A DNA stretch of 64,000 bases from Rothia sp. ZJ932 (GCF_016924835.1 NZ_CP070480.1:496001-560000), one strand, 5' to 3'. Shown: positions 28,407-37,382, counted from the stretch's first letter. The notes: generated from the letters alone by a model not told the origin. Numbers and translations are program-made.

Positions 28407-28462
28407 GTTGGCTTGCCGCCCGTGCGTTGTGTCTTTTCCCAACGCACGGGCGTAGCGCCAAC
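28407..28462. repeat. Long interrupted hairpin beyond menB
   Basis: A 13-base perfect stem (CGCCCGTGCGTTG with its complement; 28417-28429 and 28440-28452) is extended outward, across a 4x4 internal loop, by GTTGGC/GCCAAC. No T-run follows on either strand. It lies in the 330-base gap between the exonuclease gene and menB and has no counterpart near copy A. Confidence 0.75.
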
Positions 28463-28517
28463 GCCCAGCATGAGGACGCGCGTTCTCGTTACTCAACCAA
28501 AAGTTCTCCCCGTGGCT

Positions 28518-28742
28518 GTTTACGTTTCCACGGGGGTAAAACAGGGGGAAACGTCAATAACCCCGGGGAGAACCTCGGCGCTAAACCTAAACCTAGAAGT
28601 AGTACGGGTACTCTTCCCAGTTGGGGTCGCGCTTTTGCAAGAAGGCGTCGCGTCCTTCTACTGCCTCATCGGTCATGTACGCCATGCGGGTTGCTTCCCC
28701 TGCAAAGACCTGCTGACCCACCATGCCGTCGTCGGGCAGGTT
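28518..28742. repeat. Copy B of the menB 3' region (intact menB side)
   Basis: The last 48 or so codons of the functional menB plus the hairpin-forming sequence after its stop. It is directly repeated, diverged, at 27099-27319. Confidence 0.85.
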
Positions 28743-29546
28743 GAAAGCGAATTTAAGCATGCGGATAGCCTGAGGTGACTGACGGGCGATGTGCGCGGCG
28801 TACTCCAAACCCTTAATTTCTAGCTCTTCGTGCGGCACCACATCGTTCACAGCGCCCATCTCATACATGCGTTGGGCATCATATTCCTTGGCGAGGAAGA
28901 AGATTTCGCGGGCGAACTTCTGACCCACCTGGCGAGCCAGCAGAGCCGAGCCGTACCCCGCGTCGAAAGAACCCACGGTGGCGTCTGTCTGCTTGAACTT
29001 GCCGTACTCCTGGGACGCGATGGTCAAATCAGCCACCACGTGTAAGGAGTGACCGCCACCTGCCGCCCACCCTGAGACCAGAGCGATAACAACCTTGGGC
29101 ATGGTGCGAATCAGACGCTGCACCTCAAGAATATGCAGGCGTCCGGCGCGCGCAGGGTCGATGGTTTCAGCTGTCTCGCCGTCGGCGTAGTGGTAGCCAT
29201 CGCGCCCACGAATGCGCTGATCCCCACCGGAGCAGAACGCCCAGCCGCCGTCTTTGGGGGAGGGCCCGTTGCCGGTGAGCAGAACAGTGCCAACATTTGA
29301 GGTCATGCGGGCATGATCGAGCGCCCGGTAGAGCTCATCAACCGTGCCAGGGCGGAAAGCATTGCGTACCTCGGGGCGGTCAAAAGCGATACGCACGGTG
29401 GGCAGATCGCGCACGATGGCACCGGTTTCATCGCGTTCCACCTGACGGTGGTAGGTTACATCAACGAAATCTTCGAAGCCCTCAACCACTCGCCAAGAGT
29501 TGGGGTCGAAGGTGTCAGATACTTTTTCGGGAAGTTCAATAGTCAT
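28593..29546 (-). CDS. menB: 1,4-dihydroxy-2-naphthoyl-CoA synthase
   Basis: A 317-residue crotonase-fold enzyme that closes the naphthoate ring of o-succinylbenzoyl-CoA. Visible elements: the oxyanion-hole region FCSGGDQRIRG, SGWAAGGGHSLH, the DATVGSFDAGYG loop and the conserved C-terminus RDPNWEEYPYYF. The length is typical for actinobacteria. The minus-strand -10 box TAAGAT lies seven bases before the ATG with no clear ribosome binding site, suggesting a leaderless mRNA. putP lies 89 bases upstream on the same strand. Confidence 0.96.
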   Translation of the reverse strand: MTIELPEKVSDTFDPNSWRVVEGFEDFVDVTYHRQVERDETGAIVRDLPTVRIAFDRPEVRNAFRPGTVDELYRALDHARMTSNVGTVLLTGNGPSPKDGGWAFCSGGDQRIRGRDGYHYADGETAETIDPARAGRLHILEVQRLIRTMPKVVIALVSGWAAGGGHSLHVVADLTIASQEYGKFKQTDATVGSFDAGYGSALLARQVGQKFAREIFFLAKEYDAQRMYEMGAVNDVVPHEELEIKGLEYAAHIARQSPQAIRMLKFAFNLPDDGMVGQQVFAGEATRMAYMTDEAVEGRDAFLQKRDPNWEEYPYYF

Positions 29547-29553
29547 GTTTTAC

Positions 29554-29559
29554 ATCTTA
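29554..29559 (-). promoter_or_regulatory. -10 box of leaderless menB transcript
   Basis: TAAGAT on the minus strand, seven bases before the menB ATG. Confidence 0.45.
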
Positions 29560-29635
29560 AACGCCAAGGACGCGCCTGCCTGGCTCATTGAGCGAAGGTG
29601 GCGCGTCCGTGGGGTTGCGAAGAAAGAAAATCTTT

Positions 29636-31132
29636 CTAGCGTTTGGCGTTCGCCGCTGTGACTGCGGCGTCGAACTCAGCCTCAACCTCGGGGTCGTGCT
29701 TGTAGGTCACCAGCGAAACGATGACGGCAACAACTATGTTGAGGATGAAGCCGGGCACGATTTCGTACATAAGCGCCTTGAGCTCGGGGTTATAACCCCA
29801 GATGAAGACGGTTAGGGTACCAACGATCATACCTGCGATAGCGCCCCAGTTGGTGAGCTTGCGCCAGTAGAGCGAGAGAATCACGATGGGACCGAATGCC
29901 GCACCGAAACCTGCCCAGGCGAAGGAAACTAGGGAAAGAATGGAAGAATTGGGGTTCCATGCTAGGAATCCTGCAATCAGTGAGACCACGATAACGCCCG
30001 CGCGTCCCATCCACAGGGAGGCTGAGTCTGAGAGCTTGTTATTGGGGCGAGCTGCTGAGTAGAGGTCTTCCATGAGAGACGAGGTGCAGACAACCAACTG
30101 TGAGGAAAGGGTCGACATGATAGCCGCCAAGACTGCTGCCAGCACGAAACCTGCCAGGAAGGGGTGCAGCAGAATCTGGGAGAGATCCAGGAATACTGAT
30201 TCAGCGTTGGTGGTGTCGGTGAGGGTCGCTTCGGGGTGCTTAGCGAAGTAGGCAATACCGATTAGACCCGCGCTCATTGCGCCCACTACGGTGACGAGCA
30301 TCCAGCCGATGCCGATGTGGCGACCGGCTTTCGCGTCTGCGGGGGAGCGCAGCGCCATAAAGCGCACGATGATGTGGGGCTGACCGAAGTAGCCCAGACC
30401 CCAGGCAGCTGCCGAGAGAATGCCCAAGAAAGTGGTGCCCGCAAAGAGTGAGAAAGCGGTGGGGTTGACTTCGGTAATGGTCTCTTCAAGACCGCTGAAA
30501 CCGCCCACGTAGATGAACGCCATGATGGGCAGAACAACGAGGGCTGCTGCCATGAGCAGACCCTGAACGAGGTCGGTGTAGGACGCACCCAAGAAGCCGC
30601 CAAAGAGGGTGTAGAAGACGGTGACACCGGCAACCAGAATCATGCCGGTGTGGTAGTCCTGGTTGAAGGATGACTGGAAGAAGACGCCGCCAGCTACCAT
30701 GCCGGATGAAACGTAGAAGGTAAAGAAGATGAGGATGACCAGCGCTGAGAAGATACGCAGCAGACGGGTGTTATCGCGCAGGCGGTTGTGGAAGAAGGCG
30801 GGTACGGTCACCGAGTTGTTAGCTACTTCGGTGTAGCTACGCAGGCGAGGCGCCACGAACTTCCAGTTGAGCCAAGCGCCGATGGTTAAACCAATGGCAA
30901 TCCAGGCTTCGGCAAGGCCGGTCAGGTAGAGGGCACCGGGTAGACCCATCAGCAGCCAGCCCGACATATCGGAGGCACCTGCTGAAAGAGCAGCAGTCGT
31001 GGGTGAGAGGCTGCGTCCGCCCAGAACGTAGTCATCGAGGTTATTGTTCTTGGACTTCGCCCACAGACCAATACCAATCATTGCGGCAAAGTAGATGCCG
31101 AGCGCAATGAGCTGGAAGGTTAAATCGCTCAT
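29636..31132 (-). CDS. putP: Sodium/proline symporter
   Basis: A 498-residue member of the solute:sodium symporter family with about 13 hydrophobic helices. The N-terminal segment LGGRSLSPTTAALSAGASDMSGW fits the sodium/substrate site of PutP and the overall length is typical. It imports proline with sodium. AAAGGA precedes the ATG. The gene is followed by menB on the same strand; proline uptake and menaquinone synthesis are not functionally linked, so a shared transcript is uncertain. Confidence 0.92.
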   Translation of the reverse strand: MSDLTFQLIALGIYFAAMIGIGLWAKSKNNNLDDYVLGGRSLSPTTAALSAGASDMSGWLLMGLPGALYLTGLAEAWIAIGLTIGAWLNWKFVAPRLRSYTEVANNSVTVPAFFHNRLRDNTRLLRIFSALVILIFFTFYVSSGMVAGGVFFQSSFNQDYHTGMILVAGVTVFYTLFGGFLGASYTDLVQGLLMAAALVVLPIMAFIYVGGFSGLEETITEVNPTAFSLFAGTTFLGILSAAAWGLGYFGQPHIIVRFMALRSPADAKAGRHIGIGWMLVTVVGAMSAGLIGIAYFAKHPEATLTDTTNAESVFLDLSQILLHPFLAGFVLAAVLAAIMSTLSSQLVVCTSSLMEDLYSAARPNNKLSDSASLWMGRAGVIVVSLIAGFLAWNPNSSILSLVSFAWAGFGAAFGPIVILSLYWRKLTNWGAIAGMIVGTLTVFIWGYNPELKALMYEIVPGFILNIVVAVIVSLVTYKHDPEVEAEFDAAVTAANAKR

Positions 31133-31311
31133 AAGAATCCTTTAGAAAATGTGTGGTGAGTTCGCTACGCGAGAGGGAACTTTCGTGTGTTAGGTCTCAT
31201 AATAAGCCCAAGGGGGTGCGAAAATGCAAATAGAGTGCGATAAACCCTAAGTTTGAGTTTTACTCTTTTGCAACAGCAGCGTTGAGGTTTTCTAAAGATG
31301 GCAACTGATTG

Positions 31312-32310
31312 TTAGGCAGTGGGACTATTACCGCGTGAGACAGCTGCGTTATCTGTGGTGGAAGGTACCACCGGCAGCGACTGGGGGAAAGTGCTGATGC
31401 TGATGGCAGAGCGATTGGTTTTCCAAACCAACAATGCACCAGAAACCGCAATAAGAACAATTCCAGCGTAAGCCCACAGCGAGAGCACCTGCTGCATCAT
31501 GAGAATACCCACGATAGCGCCCACCACGGGGTCAAGACTAAAGAGCACACCAATCACTGCTGATGAAGTTAGCCTGCCCGCCAAGTTATCGGCGCTGAAA
31601 GCCAGCGCGATGCCGAAGATTCCTGCCACAGCAACACGTGCCCAGCCGCTGGCGTCCAACTGCCCTACATACGGCACCGAAAAAGGTGCCAGCAAGAGAG
31701 CAGAGATGCACATAGAGATGGTGACGCCTTTGAGCCCGGCGGTGGCGGCAGAACCTGATCCCATACGCGCCGACAGTAAAGTGTAAGACCCCATGCAGAT
31801 CGCACCGAGCGCCGCGAAAAGATAACCGCTCCAGTTCGTTGAGGTGAATGTGGGCCCGGCAATCATCGCCACCCCCACAAGCGCTGCAACGGCAAAGATT
31901 GAATCTCGAAAGCGTTTGACGCCCAGCAACGAGACCACGAAAGCACCCATGAACTCGATGGTCACCGCAATACCCAGCGGAATGCGCGCCACCGCCAGGT
32001 AGAAAAAGGCAGCCATGAGCGTGGTAACCAGGGCATAAATGAGAACCTGTGGCCAGTCACCGCGACGCAGAGCAAAAACATTGGGACGCACCAGCACCGC
32101 CAAAAAAACAGCAGCAATCAGCGCACGAAAACCTGCCACCGTTACCGGTGAGAAAACATCAAACAGCGGGGCGGCAACAGCGGTTGAAACCTGAATACCT
32201 AAAGATCCCATCAGCACCAACACAAATGCTGCCGTGCCGCGATGTTCACGGGGGATCCTCTCAACAATGGTGGGGGCGGACGCCTTCAATTCAGCAGGGT
32301 TCTTAGGCAC
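31312..32310 (-). CDS. EamA (DMT) family exporter
   Basis: A 332-residue membrane protein with ten predicted helices in two EamA repeats, closest in style to RhtA-like amino-acid/threonine exporters (PLGIAVTIEFMGAF; LDPVVGAIVGILMM). The substrate is not deducible. I chose the GTG at 32310, which overlaps the end of gluQRS by 8 bases. An upstream in-frame start at 32376 would add 22 residues entirely inside gluQRS. Translational coupling is likely. Confidence 0.82.
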   Translation of the reverse strand: MPKNPAELKASAPTIVERIPREHRGTAAFVLVLMGSLGIQVSTAVAAPLFDVFSPVTVAGFRALIAAVFLAVLVRPNVFALRRGDWPQVLIYALVTTLMAAFFYLAVARIPLGIAVTIEFMGAFVVSLLGVKRFRDSIFAVAALVGVAMIAGPTFTSTNWSGYLFAALGAICMGSYTLLSARMGSGSAATAGLKGVTISMCISALLLAPFSVPYVGQLDASGWARVAVAGIFGIALAFSADNLAGRLTSSAVIGVLFSLDPVVGAIVGILMMQQVLSLWAYAGIVLIAVSGALLVWKTNRSAISISTFPQSLPVVPSTTDNAAVSRGNSPTA

Positions 32311-33259
32311 AGCACACGCTCTCAAAGGCAGGGTCAATAACCACCCAAGGCTGTAAGGAAATCGCGTCCGGGTCAAAAACCTCCAGCATCTGGCTGGCTG
32401 TTCTGGGCAAATGGAACCCGCCCTGCCCGCACCAGGATCGCAGCGGAATCGAGCTTGAAATCATATGCATGACCTGATCGGTAGAAATACCGGCAGCACG
32501 CAACTGCACCAGAGTTACAGCACCATCGCGCTTGGCAAGACGCTTGCCCTCCACATTGAGCGCCAGAGGAACATGGGCATAAGCGGGTACCGTCAAACCC
32601 AGCAAAGAAGCAAGATACGCCTGCCGGGGAGCAGAAGAGAGCAAATCGTCCCCGCGCACCACCTGATCCACTGTGCTAAAAGCATCATCCACCACTGCCG
32701 CGAGATTGTAGGCGGGCTTGCCATCGTTACGCACGAGCACAAAATCATCCACCGCACCCGTATACTCGCCAGCATAATAATCCTGCACCGTGAACTCCCG
32801 AATATCAGCCGCCAGACGCAGCGCAGGCGGACGCACCGCCCGACGTTCTTCGCGTTCGGAATCAGTAAGATGACGGCAGGTACCGGGGTAAGCACCGGGA
32901 GCAGCATGTGGTGCGCTAGCAGCCTGCTGAATCTCTTTGCGCGTACAAAAACACTCATAGACCACACCGCGCTCGCGGAGGTTCTCTACAGCATCCCGGT
33001 GGGCTTCAAGACGCTCGGACTGCCAGATGACCTCGCCGTCCCAGTCTATGCCCAACGAGGCTAAATCATCGAGCTGGCGCTGTGCCGCTCCTTCCTGCAC
33101 CCGGTCAAGATCCTCAACCCGCATCACAAAAGAACGCCCGGTTGATCGAGCAAAAAGCCAGGCGAAAAGTGCAGTACGAAGGTTGCCCAGGTGAAGATCA
33201 CCTGAGGGGGAGGGAGCGTACCTGCCTGCGCCTGTGGTTGAAGCTGAAGAAATAGTCAC
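32303..33259 (-). CDS. gluQ: Glutamyl-Q tRNA(Asp) synthetase
   Basis: A 318-residue truncated class I glutamyl-tRNA synthetase that loads glutamate onto queuosine in tRNA(Asp) without binding the anticodon. The HIGH-like signature is in APSPSGDLHLGNLRT, the KMSKS-like loop in RLAKRDGAV, and zinc ligands may be CFC plus YPGTC. The anticodon-binding domain is absent, as expected. It starts at a GTG with AGGA seven bases upstream. It overlaps the EamA gene. Confidence 0.92.
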   Translation of the reverse strand: MTISSASTTGAGRYAPSPSGDLHLGNLRTALFAWLFARSTGRSFVMRVEDLDRVQEGAAQRQLDDLASLGIDWDGEVIWQSERLEAHRDAVENLRERGVVYECFCTRKEIQQAASAPHAAPGAYPGTCRHLTDSEREERRAVRPPALRLAADIREFTVQDYYAGEYTGAVDDFVLVRNDGKPAYNLAAVVDDAFSTVDQVVRGDDLLSSAPRQAYLASLLGLTVPAYAHVPLALNVEGKRLAKRDGAVTLVQLRAAGISTDQVMHMISSSIPLRSWCGQGGFHLPRTASQMLEVFDPDAISLQPWVVIDPAFESVCCA

Positions 33260-33489
33260 CTGTTCATCCTAGTGCTTCTGCCATCCCAGCAAACTTTTCG
33301 TTACGGTAGTGAGCCCCGCCCTGCCACTCTGCCTCGTAACCTTGTGCTCGGCACGCCGCGTCATATTTGCCCTAAAATACCTAAAATTCAGACAGACAAG
33401 ACGTCATACATGTGAGTAATACCGCAACAGAGGGTGAACTCGATGCCAAGAGAGCTTGTTGGGGCGATTCATAGACTATCTTTTACCTC

Positions 33490-34404
33490 ATGGCACGTAC
33501 TACAGAAATAGCTGACGGCATCTACCTTATTGCCACTGACAACTACCGTTTGAATACGGGTCTTATTGTTGGCACCGATGAGGCAATGGTGGTTGATACC
33601 GGCGCAGGCCCCCGTCAGGGCGCCGAGGTTTTGCGAGCAATCCGCCGCATCACCGACCTCCCTCTGGTGGTCGTGAACACCCACACCCACTTTGACCGTT
33701 TCATGGGAAATGCGGTTTTTGAGGCGGATGGCGTCACCGACTTCTGGGCACATTCTCGTGCGGCTAAAGCTATTGAGACCTACGGTGACCGCCAGCGTAG
33801 CTACGTTGAGGTTCTTGAACCCGAAATGGCGCATGCTAAAGGTCCTAATACACAGCTGGTTGTTCCAACCCGCCTGTTGCCGGGCGACGGTACCCGCGCG
33901 TCCTTCACCCGTGTGGATTTGGGTGAGCGCGCTGTGACCCTCTTCTATCTGGGCTTGGCTCACACTGACAATGATGTTTTGGTGGGTGTTGATGATGTGC
34001 TCTTTGCAGGTGACATTGTTGAGCAGGGCTCTGATCCTGCTTTTGATGATGCGTACCCTGATCAGTGGGTGAGTACCCTAAAGCAGGTGGCGGCTCTTGA
34101 CCGCTACCGTATTTTTGTGCCCGGTCACGGTATTCCTGTGGAATCGAGCTTTGTTGAGCGTATGGCTGAGACGATGGAGGACGCGATTCACCGCATTCGC
34201 GAGTCGAAGGTAGCTAAGGGGGCTAGCACCACCGCAGCTATGTATAAGTTGCCCTATACTCCCGGTGCTACCCGTATTTTGTTGGATCGTTTGACCTGGT
34301 TGGAGCAGAAAGAAGAAGCCGGGGTTAACCTGAACGATGTTGAGTTTGGTGCTGATATTCGTACTGATCTGGCCGGGCCTATTACGTTGGGCGAGGGTCA
34401 GTAA
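33490..34404 (+). CDS. MBL-fold metallo-hydrolase
   Basis: A 304-residue metallo-beta-lactamase-fold protein. The metal motif reads THTHFDR, i.e. HxHxD followed by Arg instead of the usual His. Later ligand positions appear in LGLAHTDND, FAGDIV and VPGHGIP. The Arg at the last position of HxHxDH is like some class B beta-lactamases and may leave one metal site altered. The substrate is unknown. It is monocistronic and ends in a hairpin shared with the convergent PAP2 gene. Confidence 0.85.
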   Translation: MARTTEIADGIYLIATDNYRLNTGLIVGTDEAMVVDTGAGPRQGAEVLRAIRRITDLPLVVVNTHTHFDRFMGNAVFEADGVTDFWAHSRAAKAIETYGDRQRSYVEVLEPEMAHAKGPNTQLVVPTRLLPGDGTRASFTRVDLGERAVTLFYLGLAHTDNDVLVGVDDVLFAGDIVEQGSDPAFDDAYPDQWVSTLKQVAALDRYRIFVPGHGIPVESSFVERMAETMEDAIHRIRESKVAKGASTTAAMYKLPYTPGATRILLDRLTWLEQKEEAGVNLNDVEFGADIRTDLAGPITLGEGQ

Positions 34405-34426
34405 AGTCACATATTTTAAAACGCCC

Positions 34427-34468
34427 AAGGGCGTTATCTCACTGCACTAGTGGTGAGGTAACGCCCTT
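34427..34468. terminator. Bidirectional hairpin between convergent genes
   Basis: AAGGGCGTTATCTCAC pairs with GTGAGGTAACGCCCTT, a 16-base stem with one G-U-type mismatch. T-runs are short on both sides. Confidence 0.75.
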
Positions 34469-34517
34469 TGCGATGCTTCGGGGTTTTAGAGTGTCTGCCC
34501 CGGTTGTTGAAAAATGC

Positions 34518-35600
34518 TTAGTAGGTCCAGACCTTGGTGTATGCCTTGCGTTGTTTGTTTTGTGAGCGAAGCAAACCAATGAGGGCTGCGGTGCTGAAAG
34601 AAGCGATGCAGGCTATAAGACAGGTTGCCCCCATGAGCGCTGAACCTGACATTGTTTGGGCGTAGGCAAGAATGTAGAGGGCTACGGTGCAGAAGCCTAA
34701 GAAGCAACCGGCGATAACGAGTAAGGGAATCATAATGAGCCCCGAGCGTTGGGTGTTGCCGAGATCTAGTTCTTCTGAGCGCAGAAAGCGTAGGGTGCCG
34801 AGGCCTAGAACAGTCCAGCTAGTGGTTACTAGAATTGCTGCGACGACGTCTGCGGGGCGGTGCCAGCCATTGATGATGGTGGAGTAGCCAGCTGCCAGCG
34901 TAAAGAGCATTCCAATCACGGCGATTGCTGGACGCAGTCGCTTGGGTGAGGCGAGAAAGAGCATCGATACGGCGGCGGCAGCGAAGGTAGTGTGACCCGA
35001 GGGCGCGGAGTTGAGTGGCGCCATGTGAATATCGTAGTCAGGTTTTTGAATAATGACGTTCTTGAGAATTTGTGTGGTTGCGTTGGCGGCAAGCGCTACA
35101 GCTAAACCTACGAGGGCCGGTACAAAACGGTGTTTCCAGAGCAGTACAAAAATTAGACCGACGACAGCGAATACCCCTGCTGCTGTGGGAATCTGATCAA
35201 GAACCTGTAAAGACTGCGGTTGAACGGTGAGGAACTGATAGGCGTACTCATTGAAAGCCAGCTCATCGAGTGTTTGTCCCAGGGGAGTCATAACGAAGAA
35301 CCAGATGGTCGTTGCCAACGCACCCAGGGTGAGCGCAAGAGCTAAAAGATGCTGTAAGACGGTCCAGGTGCTGGGGCGGGTTTGCCGCAGGTTTGAGGGT
35401 CGGATGGCTGCCATGCGTCCTGAGGGCGCTGGAGCATCCACCGGGGTGTGCTGGGTCGTGGCAGGCTGACCAAGTTGACTGCTGGGTTGAGCTGCGCGCG
35501 GCTGATGGGTGAGAATGACCTCGGTGGGTTCAGTATCTACAGAAAGTTTTTGGGTGCGCGGTTGTGAAGGCTCTGAGTGTGTGAAGTTGCGGTGACCCAT
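34518..35600 (-). CDS. PAP2-family phosphatase, membrane-bound
   Basis: A 360-residue protein with an about 90-residue polar N-terminal part, then six or so helices. The phosphatase signature is present: PSGHTTF, and further on GYSTIINGWHRPAD with the catalytic His. The first motif (KxxxxxxRP) is only partly visible (IIQKPDYD), so catalysis is likely but not certain. Substrates in this family are undecaprenyl diphosphate or phosphatidic acids. The C-terminal third has extra helices beyond the catalytic core. Confidence 0.82.
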   Translation of the reverse strand: MGHRNFTHSEPSQPRTQKLSVDTEPTEVILTHQPRAAQPSSQLGQPATTQHTPVDAPAPSGRMAAIRPSNLRQTRPSTWTVLQHLLALALTLGALATTIWFFVMTPLGQTLDELAFNEYAYQFLTVQPQSLQVLDQIPTAAGVFAVVGLIFVLLWKHRFVPALVGLAVALAANATTQILKNVIIQKPDYDIHMAPLNSAPSGHTTFAAAAVSMLFLASPKRLRPAIAVIGMLFTLAAGYSTIINGWHRPADVVAAILVTTSWTVLGLGTLRFLRSEELDLGNTQRSGLIMIPLLVIAGCFLGFCTVALYILAYAQTMSGSALMGATCLIACIASFSTAALIGLLRSQNKQRKAYTKVWTY

Positions 35601-35776
35601 GCACTAGTTGCTTTCGTTCATCGACGGTAAGGGCAGGTGAAGATCTTTTCGTCAAAAGATGCCTTTTCTACTATGCACTCTTAACCTTTGTCTTAGCTGT
35701 GAATGCTGCCCGGTGTGATTCCACTAGGAGTAGTGAGAGAGACGGTGCCTGCTAGTCACTGCGGGGTGTGGGCAGG

Positions 35777-35782
35777 TACGGT
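35777..35782 (+). promoter_or_regulatory. -10-like box before menC
   Basis: TACGGT lies six bases before the ATG at 35789, the same spacing as at other men genes. Confidence 0.35.
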
Positions 35783-35788
35783 AAAGGT

Positions 35789-36811
35789 ATGGAACATTCT
35801 TTGGTCGCACCGCTGCCAGCTCTTACGGACGTGCTGGAGCAGGTTCATGTAGTGAGTTTGCCTCTGCGGGTGAAGTTTCGCGGAGTGTTAGAACGCGAAA
35901 CTCTACTGCTCAAAGGCGCAGCTGGCTGGGGAGAGTTCGCGCCCTTTCTTGAATATGAGGACGCTGAAGCGTCGGCATGGCTTGCCAGTGCTTTAGAAAG
36001 TGCGTGGCAGGGATACCCTAAGCCGTTGCGTTCCAGCATTGCTCTCAACGCGACTGTGCCCGCTGTATCTGCTGACCAGGTAGAGAGCGTCCTTGCGCGT
36101 TATGAGGGTGAGGTGCGCGAGGTCAAAATTAAGGTTGCTGAACCCTTGCAAACCCTAGCTGATGACCTTGCGCGGGTTGCCGCCGTGCGCGAGTTGCTAC
36201 CACAGGCGGGTATTAAGATTGACGCGAATATGGGCTGGAGCCACTCTCAAGCTATAGAAGCACTTACCCGGTTAGAGCCTTTTGACCTGCTCTATGCTGA
36301 GCAGCCGGTAGCCAGTATCGAGGGTCTTGCGAGGGTACGTCAAGAACTGAACGATAAGGGGCATAAGGTGCTGATTGCAGCCGATGAGTCAGTGCGTAAA
36401 GCGCAAGACCCCTTGCTGGTTGCTCAGGCGGGGGCAGCTGATGTGCTTATTATCAAGGCAGCACCCTTGGGTGGGGTGCGCAGAGCGCTGAGTATTGTTG
36501 AGGCTTCTGGTCTGCCCTGTGTAGTCTCATCAGCTTTAGAAAGTTCCGTGGGCATTGCAACCGGTGCTGCTTTGGCTGCGGCGTTGCCCGAGTTGCCCTT
36601 TGGGTGCGGTCTTGGAACGGTGTCATTGATGGGCGCTGACGTTACCTCAGAACCCTTGGTGGCAAAAAACGGTGAGCTGCCAGTGCGCGCCGTAGAGCCT
36701 GAAACCGATTTATTGCGGCGGCACGCGGTTTCCCCTGAGCGCCGCCACTGGTGGATTGAGCGTCTTCGCAGGTGTTACGAGTATTTAGAAGAAGCTCACC
36801 CAACGTCTTAA
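35789..36811 (+). CDS. menC: o-Succinylbenzoate synthase
   Basis: A 340-residue enolase-superfamily enzyme that dehydrates SHCHC to o-succinylbenzoate. Catalytic and metal residues line up in order: the Lys pair in EVKIKVAE near 120, Asp in IDANMGW near 150, Glu in LYAEQP near 175, Asp in AADESVR near 200 and Lys in IIKAAPLGG near 225. An in-frame GTG at 35768 exists, but the ATG at 35789 fits a leaderless transcript and the family start. Confidence 0.93.
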   Translation: MEHSLVAPLPALTDVLEQVHVVSLPLRVKFRGVLERETLLLKGAAGWGEFAPFLEYEDAEASAWLASALESAWQGYPKPLRSSIALNATVPAVSADQVESVLARYEGEVREVKIKVAEPLQTLADDLARVAAVRELLPQAGIKIDANMGWSHSQAIEALTRLEPFDLLYAEQPVASIEGLARVRQELNDKGHKVLIAADESVRKAQDPLLVAQAGAADVLIIKAAPLGGVRRALSIVEASGLPCVVSSALESSVGIATGAALAAALPELPFGCGLGTVSLMGADVTSEPLVAKNGELPVRAVEPETDLLRRHAVSPERRHWWIERLRRCYEYLEEAHPTS

Positions 36812-37099
36812 TTCATTGTTCTTGCGCTCTGAATGCTCGTGATGTGACGGCTGCACCAACGCGAGGTTAACGGGGGTTGTCCTCTATATAGATGGAGATG
36901 GGGGACAAATGAGAAAGCGCCATATTTTGCCTAGAATCCTTGAAATATAGAGGTAAATTACATGAAGGTGCAAATATATTTTTAAATCTTTCCCCCAAAC
37001 AGCCCACAACTATGTTAGGGTTTTAACTGCAACGCAGAGCATCGATCCCCGCCCGGCAGTGTTGTGTAGTAAGACTTCGTAAGAGTAAAAGGATTCCCC
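36812..37099. other. Gap between menC and the small ORF
   Basis: AT-rich in the middle. It contains a 9-base inverted repeat, CCTCTATAT (36881-36889) and ATATAGAGG (36945-36953), flanking a 13-codon frame (36909-36950) that I do not consider a gene. It probably carries the promoter of the small ORF. Confidence 0.4.
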
Positions 37100-37234
37100 A
37101 TGTTTTTACTGATGTCCCCCACATCGCAGAAAGCTCAGAAACTCGCTAAGAACGTTCGTCAGGCACTTGCCCTGTCACCTCGACTTACCGAAGAAGAGCG
37201 CTGGAGCCTCTACTACGAATACCCCAAGGCATAA
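37100..37234 (+). CDS. Small ORF (44 aa), hypothetical
   Basis: An ATG with AAAGGA spaced six bases upstream opens 44 codons: a short hydrophobic start (MFLLMSP), then an amphipathic, basic helix-prone middle (SQKAQKLAKNVRQALAL) and an acidic/aromatic end (EERWSLYYEYPKA). No family is recognised. The good ribosome binding site, normal codon use and the hairpin series right after it suggest that it is real, either as a small protein or as a leader. Confidence 0.6.
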   Translation: MFLLMSPTSQKAQKLAKNVRQALALSPRLTEEERWSLYYEYPKA

Positions 37235-37246
37235 GCCTAAGATTTA

Positions 37247-37382
37247 CGCTCATCTGTGAGCGAAGAGGGCTTCTTGCAATATTTCCCCTAGTGCAAGAAC
37301 CCCTCACCTTCAACGGGATTTCCCCTATTTTTCCGTTGAACCTGAAAAATCCCGCGTCCTACCCCAAGGCGTGGGATTTTTT
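37247..37382 (+). terminator. Series of four hairpins ending in an intrinsic terminator
   Basis: Hairpins: 37247-37262 (CGCTCA/TGAGCG); 37265-37305 (GAGGG plus TTCTTGCA with complements); 37309-37340 (TTCAACGG/CCGTTGAA); 37345-37382 (AAAAATCCCGCG with CGTGGGATTTTTT). The last is a clear terminator. CGGGATTT at 37314-37321 can instead pair with AAATCCCG at 37347-37354, which would disrupt both the third hairpin and the terminator. Confidence 0.7.

Noticed and set aside
36909-36950. 13-codon frame MRKRHILPRILEI after a G-rich run
   Set aside because: Too short to judge. It could be a leader peptide, but no downstream structure close by supports it.
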